Notes under the pieces: generated by a model
The model's input: the letters and a program-made list of their open reading frames with translations, nothing else
The model's database searches: none
What the model was told of the DNA's origin: nothing
Origin: a virus
Direction: 5' to 3' (one strand)
Virus record (IMG/VR): IMGVR_UViG_3300037847_005955
Coordinates: 1-43,282 of that record
Length of the DNA stretch: 43,282 bases
Made by a program: the position numbers and the translations under genes
Shown: positions 1-8,164 of the stretch, piece after piece
Position numbering within the stretch: the first letter of the stretch is position 1
How the letters are laid out: every line of letters starts with the position of its first letter

Positions 1-43
1 GCAACATTTCTATTCCTGCATAATTCGTTCGGAGGTTTTGACG

Positions 44-445
44 ATGGCTCGACCACGCAAACCGACGCACCTCCACGTGGTCAGCGGGTCGGCAAAGACC
101 AACCCCGGCAGGCTGGCTGATAGAGAGGCGGAGCCTGTGGCTGACGATGACATTCGCGGGATCGAGGCTCCGGATTATCTGGACGAAGGGCTTGCGGCAA
201 TTTGGCGCGAGGTGGCCGGGATGCTTCACGCGAGGGTCGCGTCCAACCCGGACATGATCGCGCTGGAGGCCCTTGTTAGGCTGGTCGCGCGGATGCGGAC
301 TGGCGAGATGTCGGCAGCGGACTACGCGCGCTTGCAAGGCTACCTTGGAGAGTTCGGCATGACGCCCGCTAGTCGGTCGAAGGTATCGCAGGGCAAGAAG
401 GCGGTCGAGAAGAAGGGCTTCGCCGCGCTTAAGGGTGCCGGGTGA
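44..445 (+). CDS. terS: Terminase small subunit (P27-like)
   Basis: Small subunit of the packaging motor. It binds phage DNA at the packaging site and hands it to the large subunit. The protein is about 133 residues, a usual length for P27-type small terminases, with a basic N-terminus (PRKPTHLHVV) and a helical middle. I chose ATG 44 because GGAGG at 31-35 lies 8 bases upstream; an in-frame TTG at 38 is too close to that site. The stop overlaps the GTG start of terL by 4 bases, so the two are translationally coupled. The assignment rests on sequence style plus position directly before terL. Confidence 0.85.
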   Translation: MARPRKPTHLHVVSGSAKTNPGRLADREAEPVADDDIRGIEAPDYLDEGLAAIWREVAGMLHARVASNPDMIALEALVRLVARMRTGEMSAADYARLQGYLGEFGMTPASRSKVSQGKKAVEKKGFAALKGAG

Positions 446-2118
446 CGTTCACCGAACGCGCTAAGGCCTACGCCTCAGCAATTGCGAAAGGCGAGATTGA
501 CGCTTGCCGACTGGTTCGGCTTTCGTGCCAGCGGTTCTTGGACGACATCGAACGTAAGGATTGGAAGTTCAAGCCCGAGCTGGTGGAGCGGGTCTGCGGC
601 TTCGCGGAATTGATGCCGCACGTTAAAGGCAAGTGGGCGCGGACGCGAGAGTTCATCAAGCTTGAAGACTGGCAAGTCTTCATCTTGGCTTGCCTGTTCG
701 GGTTTGTTGACGGCGAAGGGCGGCGGCGGTTCCGCCAAGCCTACATCATGCTGCCGAGAAAGCAGGGCAAGTCAATCCTCGCTGCGGTGATCGGCCTCTA
801 TATGCTGACCCTCGATGGCGAGGCAGGGGCGGAGGTCTATTGCGGCGCGACTAGCGAGGCGCAGGCTTGGGAAGTGTTCCGGCCCGCTAAGCAGATGGCG
901 CAGCAGGCGGGTGAAACTCCCGGCGAGTTCTTGGCGGAGTTCGACGCGGATGTTGCGGCGAAGTCGATCTACACAGCAGACGGCTCCCGCTTTCAGCCGG
1001 TGATCGGCAAGCCGGGGGACGGTAGTTCGCCGCATTGCGCTATCATTGACGAATACCACGAACACGACACGCCCGACCAGTTCGACACGATGCTGACCGG
1101 CATGGGCGCTCGCGAGCAACCGCTGGCGCTGGTGATTACTACGGCAGGCGATAACGTTGGCGGCCCCTGCCACGACATGCAGAAGTTTGCCGAGGATGTG
1201 CTGGAGGGCGTGATCGGAGACGATCAGTTCTTCGGTATCATCTACACGATAGACAAGGCGGACGACTGGCGCGACTTCGACGTTTGGAAGAAGGCCAACC
1301 CGAACCTTGGCGTCTCGATCTTCGAGGACTTTCTAAGGGCGCGGCACCAAGAGGCGATCAACCGGCCCTCAAAGCAGGGTATCAACCTGACGAAGCACCT
1401 CAACGTGTGGGTTTCGTCGCGCGATGCCTGGTTGAATATGTCTGATTGGCAGGCGTGCGCCGATGGCGGGCTGACGCTGGATGAGATGGCGGGGTGCGAG
1501 GCATGGATCGGCCTCGACCTTGCAACGAAGGTGGACGTTGCTGCGCTGGTCGCAAAGATCAGGATGGCAGACGGGCGCTTTGCCTACTGGCCGTTTTTCT
1601 ATCTGCCTGAAGCGCAGGTTCTAGAGGGCAAGTCAAAGAACTCGGCGGCGTATGGCGGTTGGGCGGCATCGGGCCATCTGAACCTGACGCCGGGGGACGC
1701 AACAGATTTTGAGTATGTGGCCGAAGACATTCGGAAGCTGGCGAAGCTTCTGGATGTGCAGGCCTTGGGCTTTGACCCGTATCAGGGTCATCATCTTTCA
1801 CAGCAGCTTATGAGTGAAGGGCTGCCGGTTATCGAATACCCGATGCAGACGCGCACGCTGTCCCCGCCCATGCGGGAGATGGAGGCGGCGATTGCGGCGA
1901 AGAGGCGTGTTCACCCCGGCAACCCGATGTTCGACTGGATGGCTTCCAACGTTACGGCGAAGGAAGACGGGCGCGGCAATATCTATCCGCGCAAACCGCA
2001 CGGGCAGGACCACCTGAAGATCGACGGAATAACGGCTGCGCTGATGGCGGAGGGACTGAGCATGGAAGAAACCGAAGGCCGCTCCGTTTATGAAGAGCGC
2101 GGGATCTTGGTGTTCTGA
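442..2118 (+). CDS. terL: Terminase large subunit
   Basis: ATPase and nuclease that cuts concatemeric DNA and pumps it into the prohead. 558 residues, typical for the HK97 (Terminase_1) family. Walker A is RKQGKS at residues 106-111 and Walker B IIDEYHE at about 201-207. The C-terminal RNase H-like nuclease shows acidic motifs GLDLATKVD near 357, GFDPYQG near 443 and KIDG near 526. The start is GTG 442, overlapping the terS stop (GTGA). The stop overlaps the portal start as TGATG. Classification is secure; cos versus pac packaging cannot be read from this gene alone. Confidence 0.95.
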   Translation: MTFTERAKAYASAIAKGEIDACRLVRLSCQRFLDDIERKDWKFKPELVERVCGFAELMPHVKGKWARTREFIKLEDWQVFILACLFGFVDGEGRRRFRQAYIMLPRKQGKSILAAVIGLYMLTLDGEAGAEVYCGATSEAQAWEVFRPAKQMAQQAGETPGEFLAEFDADVAAKSIYTADGSRFQPVIGKPGDGSSPHCAIIDEYHEHDTPDQFDTMLTGMGAREQPLALVITTAGDNVGGPCHDMQKFAEDVLEGVIGDDQFFGIIYTIDKADDWRDFDVWKKANPNLGVSIFEDFLRARHQEAINRPSKQGINLTKHLNVWVSSRDAWLNMSDWQACADGGLTLDEMAGCEAWIGLDLATKVDVAALVAKIRMADGRFAYWPFFYLPEAQVLEGKSKNSAAYGGWAASGHLNLTPGDATDFEYVAEDIRKLAKLLDVQALGFDPYQGHHLSQQLMSEGLPVIEYPMQTRTLSPPMREMEAAIAAKRRVHPGNPMFDWMASNVTAKEDGRGNIYPRKPHGQDHLKIDGITAALMAEGLSMEETEGRSVYEERGILVF

Positions 2119-3386
2119 TGGGCTTTTTGACACGCATCTCGGACTGGATTGACCCGCCTAGCGTCGAGCCTACGGCAGTTGCGCCTACGGTTCCGGTGCA
2201 GGCTTATTCGGTGATCGACCTCGCGAGCGATGCAGGCCTAGAGGACTTCCTGCGCAACGGTAGCGGCAATCTTGCCGGTGCCACGATGAACCGCAAGACC
2301 GTGATGCGGAACACCGCTGTTAAACGCAGTGTCAACCTCATCTCGAATGTCATGGGTATGCTGCCCCTGCACCTTTTGCAGAAGGCGGATGGCGGGGATG
2401 ACAAGAAGGCCCGCGACCACGCGCTGTTCGAGATTCTTGCCGACAAGACGAACACACAGCAGGACGCTTTTCAGTTTCGCCGCCTTGTGCAGCGTTGGGC
2501 GCTGGTCGATGGCAATGGCTATGCCGAAGTGCTGCGCTCGCGCGGACGTATTACCGGATTGATGCCGATACACCCTAGCAAGGTGCAAAAGCGCGAGAAC
2601 TGGGGCGACCCTTACAAGGTCAACAACTCCAACGGCGGCACGCGGGTCATCGCGCCCGAGAATATGTTTCACCTTATGGGTGATAGCGACGATGGCCTTA
2701 ACGGTATCTCGCTGCTCGATGAGGCTGCGGATGCTCTGGGCCTCGCGTTGCAGGCCGACAAAGCGGCTGCGCGGCTGTTCAAGCATGGCGCACTAATCCG
2801 CGATGTGCTGTCCAAGGAAGGCAAGCTGAGTAAGGAAGCTATAGCCAACCTGAAAGAGAGCCTTGGCGATGAATACGGCGGTTCGGACAACGCCAACCGC
2901 ACCTTGGTCCTCGAAGAGGGCCTTAAATACCAATCCGTGCAGGCGAACGCGAAGGACAGCCAGCACCTAGAAACCCGCGACCACCAGATCGAGGAAATCG
3001 CCCGCGTGTTCGGGATGCCGCGCCCGTTCCTGATGATGGACGATACAAGCTGGGGCAGCGGGATCGAGCAGCTTGGCATCTACTTCACAACCTACACGCT
3101 CGCGCCGTGGCTCAAAGCTTGGGAATCGGCAATCAGCCGCATTCTCCTAACCAACGAAGAGCGCCGAAGCGGGCTTTATCCGAAGTTCAATGAGCGTGCC
3201 TTGCTGCGCGGTTCGATGGCCGACCAGGCCGAGTTCTTCAGCAAGATGATGGGTTCCGGCGGCTCGCCGCAGATCATGGAACAAAATGAGGCTCGGGCGC
3301 TGCTCGACCTTCCCGAGCACCCGGAAGGTTCCGGGCTTAATAGCGGTGCAGTCAATGGAGGTGGCGACAATGCCCCGACCGAATAA
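2118..3386 (+). CDS. Portal protein (HK97 family)
   Basis: Forms the dodecameric ring at the head vertex through which DNA enters and leaves and to which the connector proteins attach. 422 residues, the usual HK97 gp3-like size. Family-typical stretches include TVMRNTAVKRSVNLISNVMG near the N-terminus, GNGYAEVLRSRGRI in the middle, and ARVFGMPRPFLMM followed by WGSGIEQLGIYF in the C-terminal half. It overlaps terL by one base and the head protease by 17 bases. The C-terminus is Asn/Gly-rich and probably flexible. Confidence 0.93.
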   Translation: MGFLTRISDWIDPPSVEPTAVAPTVPVQAYSVIDLASDAGLEDFLRNGSGNLAGATMNRKTVMRNTAVKRSVNLISNVMGMLPLHLLQKADGGDDKKARDHALFEILADKTNTQQDAFQFRRLVQRWALVDGNGYAEVLRSRGRITGLMPIHPSKVQKRENWGDPYKVNNSNGGTRVIAPENMFHLMGDSDDGLNGISLLDEAADALGLALQADKAAARLFKHGALIRDVLSKEGKLSKEAIANLKESLGDEYGGSDNANRTLVLEEGLKYQSVQANAKDSQHLETRDHQIEEIARVFGMPRPFLMMDDTSWGSGIEQLGIYFTTYTLAPWLKAWESAISRILLTNEERRSGLYPKFNERALLRGSMADQAEFFSKMMGSGGSPQIMEQNEARALLDLPEHPEGSGLNSGAVNGGGDNAPTE

Positions 3387-4203
3387 GATCCGTCTCAACA
3401 CCAGCCAGAAGGTTACGGCCCTCACCAGCGAGGGCGCGCTTGATCGCTGGCAGCCTGCCATTCAGGCGGCAGTCGAGGATGACAACACGATTAGCGTTTA
3501 TGACGTTATCGGTGAGGACTTCTGGACCGGCGAAGGCGTGACGGTGAAGCGGATCGACGCGGCCCTTCGCAAGATCGGCAACCGTGACGTTGTGGTCAAT
3601 ATCAACAGCCCCGGCGGCGATGTCTTCGAGGGCATCGCGATCTACAATCGCCTGCGCGAGCATCCGGCGAAGGTGCAGGTCAAGGTGATGGGCCTCGCCG
3701 CTTCCGCCGCCTCGATTATCGCGATGGCTGGCGATGAGGTGCAGATTGGCGAAGCGTCTTTCCTGATGATCCATAACGCTTGGGTCATGGCAGTGGGCAA
3801 CCAGTTTGACCTGCGCGAAGTCGCTGACTTCCTCGCACCGTTCGATGAGGCCCTGCGCGATGTTTACGTGCAGCGAACCGGCACCGACGCAAGCGAGGTT
3901 GAGGCCATGATGAAGGCTGAAACTTGGATTAGCGGCAAGAAGGCTGTTGAAACCGGCTTTGCCGACACGCTGCTGAGCGCGGATGAAACCAAGCAGGTCG
4001 AGAATGCGGCGAACCCGCAGGTCAATGCCTTGCGCCGCGCTGAAGCCAATCTTTGCAAGGAAATGCCCCGCTCGGCGGCGCGTGACCTGCTCAACCAGAT
4101 CAAGGGCAAGCAAGACGCTGCCCCTGACCCCGCCACGCAGGACGCTGGCGACCCTGAACTGTCCACCGCCCTTGCTGGGTTGCTGGATACCATTCGGGCC
4201 TAG
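3370..4203 (+). CDS. Head maturation protease, ClpP-like (S14)
   Basis: Serine protease that trims the capsid protein and itself during prohead maturation. Reading from ATG 3370 gives 277 residues. The ClpP-type fold shows in NINSPGGDVFEGIAIYN (residues 78-94), the nucleophile region GLAASAASIIAMAG with likely catalytic Ser112, and the His motif FLMIHN with His135. I chose ATG 3370 because GGAGG at 3358-3362 lies 7 bases upstream; an in-frame ATG at 3355 would add MEVAT, and the frame is open further upstream without a ribosome site. The start lies inside the portal gene. It takes the usual place between portal and capsid. The last 50 residues are Ala/Asp/Pro-rich and poorly conserved in style. 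Confidence 0.9.
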   Translation: MPRPNKIRLNTSQKVTALTSEGALDRWQPAIQAAVEDDNTISVYDVIGEDFWTGEGVTVKRIDAALRKIGNRDVVVNINSPGGDVFEGIAIYNRLREHPAKVQVKVMGLAASAASIIAMAGDEVQIGEASFLMIHNAWVMAVGNQFDLREVADFLAPFDEALRDVYVQRTGTDASEVEAMMKAETWISGKKAVETGFADTLLSADETKQVENAANPQVNALRRAEANLCKEMPRSAARDLLNQIKGKQDAAPDPATQDAGDPELSTALAGLLDTIRA

Positions 4204-4232
4204 CGCCCATTTTCACGACAGGAAGTAACACA

Positions 4233-5480
4233 ATGACTAAGATGATCGCTGGCGCGGGTCTTGCCGCCCTCGCCGCTAACGCTCCGCGTGGCCTTGTTGC
4301 CATGCCACGTGCCGAAGCCAACGACCCGAAGGCTCTGGTCGCTCAGCTCAACAACGCCTTTGAAGAGTTCAAGGCTGCTCAGGACGAGAAGCTTGCCGCC
4401 AAGGCAGACGATGTTGTCCTGAACGAGAAGGTTGACCGCCTCAACAACGCAATGTCGGACATTGAGGCTGCGCTGAACGAGAAGATCGCCGCTGCGCAGA
4501 CCGTCAGCCCGCAGGGTGACATGAAGCCGACCGACCCTGAATACCTGAACGCCTTTAAGGCGCACATGCGTAAGGGTGATGTCCAGGCTGCCATGACCGT
4601 TGGCACCGACGCAGACGGTGGCTACCTCGCTCCGGTCGAGTGGGATCGCACCGTCACTAATGCGCTGAAGCAGCGTTCGCCCATCCGCGACAATGCCCAG
4701 GTCATCACGATCAGCGGAACCGGCTTTAGCCGCGTTTACAATGATGGTGTGGTCGGCAGTGGTTGGGTCGGTGAAACCGCCGCCCGTCCCGAGACCTCTA
4801 CTCCGGGCCTGTCCACCCTCAACTTCGAGACCGGCGAACTCTACGCTAACCCCGCGATTTCGCAGAAGGCGCTGGATGACGTTGCAATCGACCTTGAAGG
4901 CTGGATTCGTGACGAGGTTTCGGGCGAGTTCGCCATTCAGGAAAACATCGCTTTCCTGAGCGGCAACGGCACGAACAAGCCGTTCGGCATCCTCACCTAC
5001 GTCACGGGCGCGACCAACGCTACGAAGCACCCGTTCGGCGCTATCGCAGCCGTGAACGGCACCGGCACCTCGCTCACTGACAGCGATGACCTGCTGAGTG
5101 TCATCTACGACCTGCCGAGTGAGCGCAACGGCAACGCCAAGTGGTACATGAACCGCAGCACGCTGGGCGTGATCCGCACCCTGAAGGACGGTAACGACAA
5201 CTACCTGTGGCAGCCTTCGTATCAGGCTGACCAGCCTTCTTCGCTCGCCGGTTATTCGGTGGTCGAGGTTCCGGGTATGCCTGACATCGGCGCAAGCGCG
5301 GTTCCGGCTCTCTTCGGTGATATGGCGATGACCTATCTGGTTGTCGATCGCGTGGGCCTTCGCGTCCTGCGTGACCCGTTCACCAACAAGCCGTTCGTCC
5401 ACTTCTACACGACTAAAAGGGTCGGGGGTGGAGTCCAAAATCCTGAGTACATGCGCGCGCTTAAGATGGCAGCGGCTTGA
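4233..5480 (+). CDS. Major capsid protein (HK97 fold) with delta domain
   Basis: Main shell protein. 415 residues. Residues about 28-90 are a charged helical segment (repeated Leu/Glu/Lys, e.g. VDRLNNAMSDIEAALNEKIA) that fits the HK97 delta/scaffolding domain. The shell domain starts around DGGYLAPVEWDRTV and carries family-typical SPIRDNAQV, WIRDEVSGEFAIQENIAFLS and WYMNRSTLGVIR. AGGAAG at 4220-4225 lies 7 bases upstream of ATG 4233. The protease upstream probably removes the delta domain; the exact cut site is not visible. A strong hairpin follows the gene, as expected for a very highly expressed message. Confidence 0.95.
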   Translation: MTKMIAGAGLAALAANAPRGLVAMPRAEANDPKALVAQLNNAFEEFKAAQDEKLAAKADDVVLNEKVDRLNNAMSDIEAALNEKIAAAQTVSPQGDMKPTDPEYLNAFKAHMRKGDVQAAMTVGTDADGGYLAPVEWDRTVTNALKQRSPIRDNAQVITISGTGFSRVYNDGVVGSGWVGETAARPETSTPGLSTLNFETGELYANPAISQKALDDVAIDLEGWIRDEVSGEFAIQENIAFLSGNGTNKPFGILTYVTGATNATKHPFGAIAAVNGTGTSLTDSDDLLSVIYDLPSERNGNAKWYMNRSTLGVIRTLKDGNDNYLWQPSYQADQPSSLAGYSVVEVPGMPDIGASAVPALFGDMAMTYLVVDRVGLRVLRDPFTNKPFVHFYTTKRVGGGVQNPEYMRALKMAAA

Positions 5481-5507
5481 TTAATACTCCGATTTTGCTA
5501 TGACGAA

Positions 5508-5541
5508 GGGGCGGAACTGCTGGTAACAGTCCGCCCCTTCT
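5508..5541 (+). terminator. Hairpin after the capsid gene
   Basis: GGGGCGGAACTG at 5508-5519 pairs with CAGTCCGCCCC at 5527-5537 (one bulged A), loop CTGGTAA, then TTCT. The stem is very stable but the T-tract is short, so it could be a partial terminator or a 3' mRNA stabiliser for capsid message. Confidence 0.55.
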
Positions 5542-5567
5542 AACCAACCGAACGTACGAGGTTCGAT

Positions 5568-6119
5568 ATGGCTGCATTCTCTTTATGCAAGATTCCGGAT
5601 TGTGGAAACCCCAAGCGGGCGCGGGGATGGTGCGCAAAGCACTACATGCGCTGGAAAACGCATGGAGACCCTAAGATTAATCTATTGCCGCAAAGGCGCG
5701 TGCGGCAAAAAGTTATCCGTACTTGCAAAATTGATGGCTGCGAACGTGATGTGGTTAGCCGGGGGTGGTGTAACGCACATTATCATAGGTGGTCTCGAAG
5801 CGGGGAAGTAAACGAAGCAACGCCCATCAAAGAGATTGGTAAACAATCTCGCTGCGTCGAGAAAAGCGGATACGTGACTTACACGGATAGTTCTCATCCT
5901 ATGGCGAATAAGAATGGCCGCGTTCTAGAGCACCGCGCCGTGATGGCCGAGGTGCTCGGACGCCCGCTCCGTAAGGACGAAAACGTACACCACAAGAATG
6001 GCAACCGATCCGATAATCGACCCGAGAACTTGGAACTTTGGGTTAAGCAGCAACCTGCCGGGCAGCGAGTCGAAGACTTACTGGCGTGGGCAAACGAGAT
6101 CATCGACCGCTACGGCTAG
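5568..6119 (+). CDS. HNH homing-type endonuclease with double Cys/His module
   Basis: Probable DNA-nicking selfish gene placed between capsid and connector genes. 183 residues. The N-terminus holds two copies of one module: CKIPDCGNPKRARGWCAKHY at residues 6-25 and CKIDGCERDVVSRGWCNAHY at about 52-71, each followed by (M/H)RW plus a Gly, likely zinc-binding. The C-terminal half is an HNH_3-like core: EHRAVMAEVLGRPL, then VHHKNGNRSDNRPENLEL. The start ATG 5568 has only a weak ribosome site. The target site cannot be inferred. The gene is flanked by two similar GC hairpins (5508-5537 and 6190-6212), which may mark the insertion boundaries. Confidence 0.85.
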   Translation: MAAFSLCKIPDCGNPKRARGWCAKHYMRWKTHGDPKINLLPQRRVRQKVIRTCKIDGCERDVVSRGWCNAHYHRWSRSGEVNEATPIKEIGKQSRCVEKSGYVTYTDSSHPMANKNGRVLEHRAVMAEVLGRPLRKDENVHHKNGNRSDNRPENLELWVKQQPAGQRVEDLLAWANEIIDRYG

Positions 6120-6189
6120 CCGTACTGGACCGACTGATAGGGGTAAGCGAGGCGCTGCCCCGACCATATGGAAAGTAAGCGCAAAGAAT

Positions 6190-6212
6190 GGGCGGAGCGA
6201 GAGTTCCGCCCC
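6190..6212 (+). terminator. GC hairpin upstream of 6234 gene
   Basis: GGGCGGA at 6190-6196 pairs with TCCGCCC at 6205-6211 around an 8-base loop, followed by CAACCCCTTT. The arms match the hairpin after the capsid gene (GGGCGGA/TCCGCCCC), so the two may share an origin. The T-tract is poor. Confidence 0.4.
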
Positions 6213-6233
6213 AACCCCTTTGGGAGAATACCA

Positions 6234-6446
6234 ATGACCAAGAAGAAAGACGGCGAGATGGAAGCTTCGGGCGCTATCATCGCGAAAGAAGACAAGGCAA
6301 TCGACACCAGCCATCCGGCGGTCGATGCCAACCCGCGCCAGGGCGATGACCTTCCGCCCGAGGCCAATCAGATCGACTTCAACGTTCCTTCGGCGCAGAA
6401 GCCTGCCAAGGAAGCCGTTGCAGACAACCTGAAGGCGCAGGACTAA
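6234..6446 (+). CDS. Small hydrophilic protein between capsid and connector
   Basis: 70 residues from ATG 6234, which has GGGAGA at 6222-6227 upstream; an ATG at 6168 would run back through the GC hairpin and has no ribosome site. The protein is Ala/Asp/Lys-rich and looks disordered. I do not recognise a family. Position suggests a head-associated or assembly accessory role, but this is inference only. The connector gene follows 25 bases downstream with GGAGGG before its start. Confidence 0.65.
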   Translation: MTKKKDGEMEASGAIIAKEDKAIDTSHPAVDANPRQGDDLPPEANQIDFNVPSAQKPAKEAVADNLKAQD

Positions 6447-6471
6447 GCGTGCGGCGGCGGAGGGCGCAACG

Positions 6472-7014
6472 ATGACTTACAACCTTCGCCGCCTCACCCC
6501 TATTGATGGTGAGGATGTGCTACCGCTTGCTGATGCGAAGCTGTCCGCGCATATCACCAGCGACGACGAGGACACTGTGCTTGCGGGCTTCCGTGATGCC
6601 GCGCTGTCTGAAGTCGAGAAGCTATCCGGCTATGCTGTGGACGGCGGCCAGTTCGTTTGGGAGCAACCCCGTTTCGGGCGGCACAATATCCTGCCGGTTC
6701 GCGGTGCAACCTCGATTGATAGCGTGGCATATATGGGCAGCGATGGCGTTAGCGCGAGCTATGCGGACGCGCGCCTAGTCAACGGCGCGGCCTACCCCGC
6801 TGTCGGTGGATCTTGGCCCACGGCCTACGGCTCGGCGGCAATAACCTTCACGGTGGACGCTGCCTCGGCTGACAAGCTGGCGCTGCTGATTATCGCGGCG
6901 CAGCTGAAGTTTCAGGTCTTCGAGAACCGAGGGCGCGACGACGCCAAGTATATCGAAGGCATCGAGATGGCGATTGCCTCCACTCTCAATTCGATCCGTG
7001 GCGATACGCTGTGA
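6472..7014 (+). CDS. Head-tail connector protein (gp6-like)
   Basis: Probable adaptor ring protein bound below the portal. 180 residues. The N-terminus (LAD...LSAHITSDDEDTVLAGFRDAALSEVEKLSGYAV) and the C-terminal IIAAQLKFQVFENRG match the style of the HK97 gp6/phage_QLRG connector family, which has a helical bundle of this layout. GGAGGG at 6455-6460 precedes ATG 6472. The stop overlaps the next gene start (GTGA, 4 bases), indicating coupled translation with the head-closure protein. Confidence 0.8.
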   Translation: MTYNLRRLTPIDGEDVLPLADAKLSAHITSDDEDTVLAGFRDAALSEVEKLSGYAVDGGQFVWEQPRFGRHNILPVRGATSIDSVAYMGSDGVSASYADARLVNGAAYPAVGGSWPTAYGSAAITFTVDAASADKLALLIIAAQLKFQVFENRGRDDAKYIEGIEMAIASTLNSIRGDTL

Positions 7015-7337
7015 CCGCAGGACGTAGGGACCAGCTTGTCACGCTGGAGCGATATTCAGCCACTATGAACGAATACAACGAAGAGGTCGATTTCGTTTGG
7101 ACGCCTCTCGGACAAGAATGGGCAGCGGTTTACTACGGCAAAGGCAGCGAGCGTCGGCAGGCCGCTATGGAGCAGGGAAGCCAGCCCGCTAACTTCCAAT
7201 TCCTGTCGAACGCGCAGACGCGGGGGCTGACGCTGAAGGATCGCATCGAGCATAACGGCGTCTGGGATGTGGTCGGCATTAGCCCCGATACGCCCGAGCG
7301 CGGATTGCTGGAGGTTACGGCAGTTCGCGCAGCCTAA
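7011..7337 (+). CDS. Head closure / head-tail joining protein
   Basis: 108 residues, matching the SPP1 gp16 / PF05521-type stopper proteins that seal the connector after packaging. Visible family style: N-terminal RRDQLVTLERYSATMNEYNE and C-terminal GLTLKDRIEHNGVWDVVGIS, then LLEVTAVRA. The GTG start overlaps the connector stop. The 3' end overlaps by 4 bases the end of a lipoprotein gene on the opposite strand, which breaks the otherwise continuous morphogenesis operon. Confidence 0.8.
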   Translation: MTAGRRDQLVTLERYSATMNEYNEEVDFVWTPLGQEWAAVYYGKGSERRQAAMEQGSQPANFQFLSNAQTRGLTLKDRIEHNGVWDVVGISPDTPERGLLEVTAVRAA

Positions 7338-7654
7338 GCGCAACGCTGAAGGGCCGAACGATAAGGGATAAGCCCGTTAACTCGCCAGACCTTGCCCTCG
7401 CCATCGTTTGAGATGGTGATGAACAGCGTCGTGGCGTTCTCCTGAACAAAGGTAATTGTCGTTTCGCTCTCACCTTGAAGGACTGAGGGCGAGCCGATCT
7501 TCGAGACGCTTTCGGAGATGCACTGGGCAACGCGCATCGGGGGCTTGGCGGTGTTGAATGTGTGAACTGGCGGGCGGTTGCGCAGGTCGGATGCGGTTGT
7601 CGTGCAAGCCATGACACTGGCGGCGGCGACTAGCGCGAGAGCGGTTCTTTTCAT
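7334..7654 (-). CDS. Small lipoprotein (moron)
   Basis: 106 residues. The N-terminus MKRTALALVAAASVMAC is a lipoprotein signal peptide: basic n-region, hydrophobic core, lipobox VMAC with Cys17. The mature part is hydrophilic with two further Cys (Cys45 and Cys105) that could form a disulfide. Sequence such as ESETTITFVQENATTLFITISNDGEG suggests a beta-rich domain. It is transcribed against the flanking head-tail genes and has its own promoter-like sequence, the definition of a moron. Phage lipoproteins of this kind often act in superinfection exclusion from the lysogen; that role here is inference. The start codon may be at or very near the transcript start, since no good ribosome site is seen. 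Confidence 0.75.
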   Translation of the reverse strand: MKRTALALVAAASVMACTTTASDLRNRPPVHTFNTAKPPMRVAQCISESVSKIGSPSVLQGESETTITFVQENATTLFITISNDGEGKVWRVNGLIPYRSALQRCA

Positions 7655-7660
7655 GGCCGA

Positions 7661-7691
7661 GCAATAGCGACCAAGTTTAGCGAAAAGTCAA
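7661..7691 (-). promoter_or_regulatory. Putative promoter of the lipoprotein gene
   Basis: On the minus strand, TTGACT (7691-7686) and TATTGC (7666-7661) are separated by 19 bases. Transcription would begin near 7654, the A of the lipoprotein start codon, giving a leaderless message. The long spacer lowers confidence. Confidence 0.35.
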
Positions 7692-7702
7692 GGGGTGCGG
7701 CA

Positions 7703-8164
7703 ATGAAGTTCAGCACCAAGACAACCGGCTTCGAGGGTCTGGAGGACATGCTCATTGAACTTGAGCAGTTCAGCGGGCGTACGACCACCGGCAAGAACGC
7801 GGTCCAGCGCGGGCTTAAAAAGGCGATGAAGCACATTGAGGACAAAGCGAAGTCGCTTGTTCCGGTGGATGACGGCGACCTGCGCGACAGCATCACGACG
7901 AAGAAGGAACGGGCGAAGCGGCAGCGCGGCTCGGCCAAGTTCCAGCGGCAGACGGGGATCTCAATGCTGACCGGCCCGACCGGCAAGCAAGAGGGCGGCA
8001 ACGCGGCTTGGCAGGAGTTCGGGACCGTGAAGATGACGCCCGCGCCATACATGCGGCCCGCCGCAGATTCGGAAAGCGACAAGGTGATCGCGGACGTAGC
8101 GAAAGAGCTTCAGGACGCCATCGGCAAGTCTGTTGCACGCGCACGAAAGAAGGCGGGGAAGTAA
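7703..8164 (+). CDS. Tail completion protein, HK97 gp10-like
   Basis: 153 residues with the HK97 gp10 (PF04883) pattern: TGFEGLEDMLIELEQF at the N-terminus, KKAMKHIEDKAKSLVPVDDGDLRDSI in the middle, and WQEFGTVKMTPAPYMRPAAD near the C-terminus, the usual 'G(T)..m.a.Pf.rPA' ending. It probably joins head closure to the tail terminator. AGGGG at 7691-7695 precedes ATG 7703. The next gene starts directly after its stop. Confidence 0.85.
   Translation: MKFSTKTTGFEGLEDMLIELEQFSGRTTTGKNAVQRGLKKAMKHIEDKAKSLVPVDDGDLRDSITTKKERAKRQRGSAKFQRQTGISMLTGPTGKQEGGNAAWQEFGTVKMTPAPYMRPAADSESDKVIADVAKELQDAIGKSVARARKKAGK

Noticed and set aside
1-37. CATAAT at 20-25 as a late promoter before terS
   Set aside because: No -35 at the right distance, even when the two ends of the sequence are joined.
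4200-5438. 412-codon open frame antisense to the capsid gene
   Set aside because: Mirror of the codon pattern of a highly conserved HK97 capsid gene in GC-rich DNA; no ribosome site and no recognisable protein.
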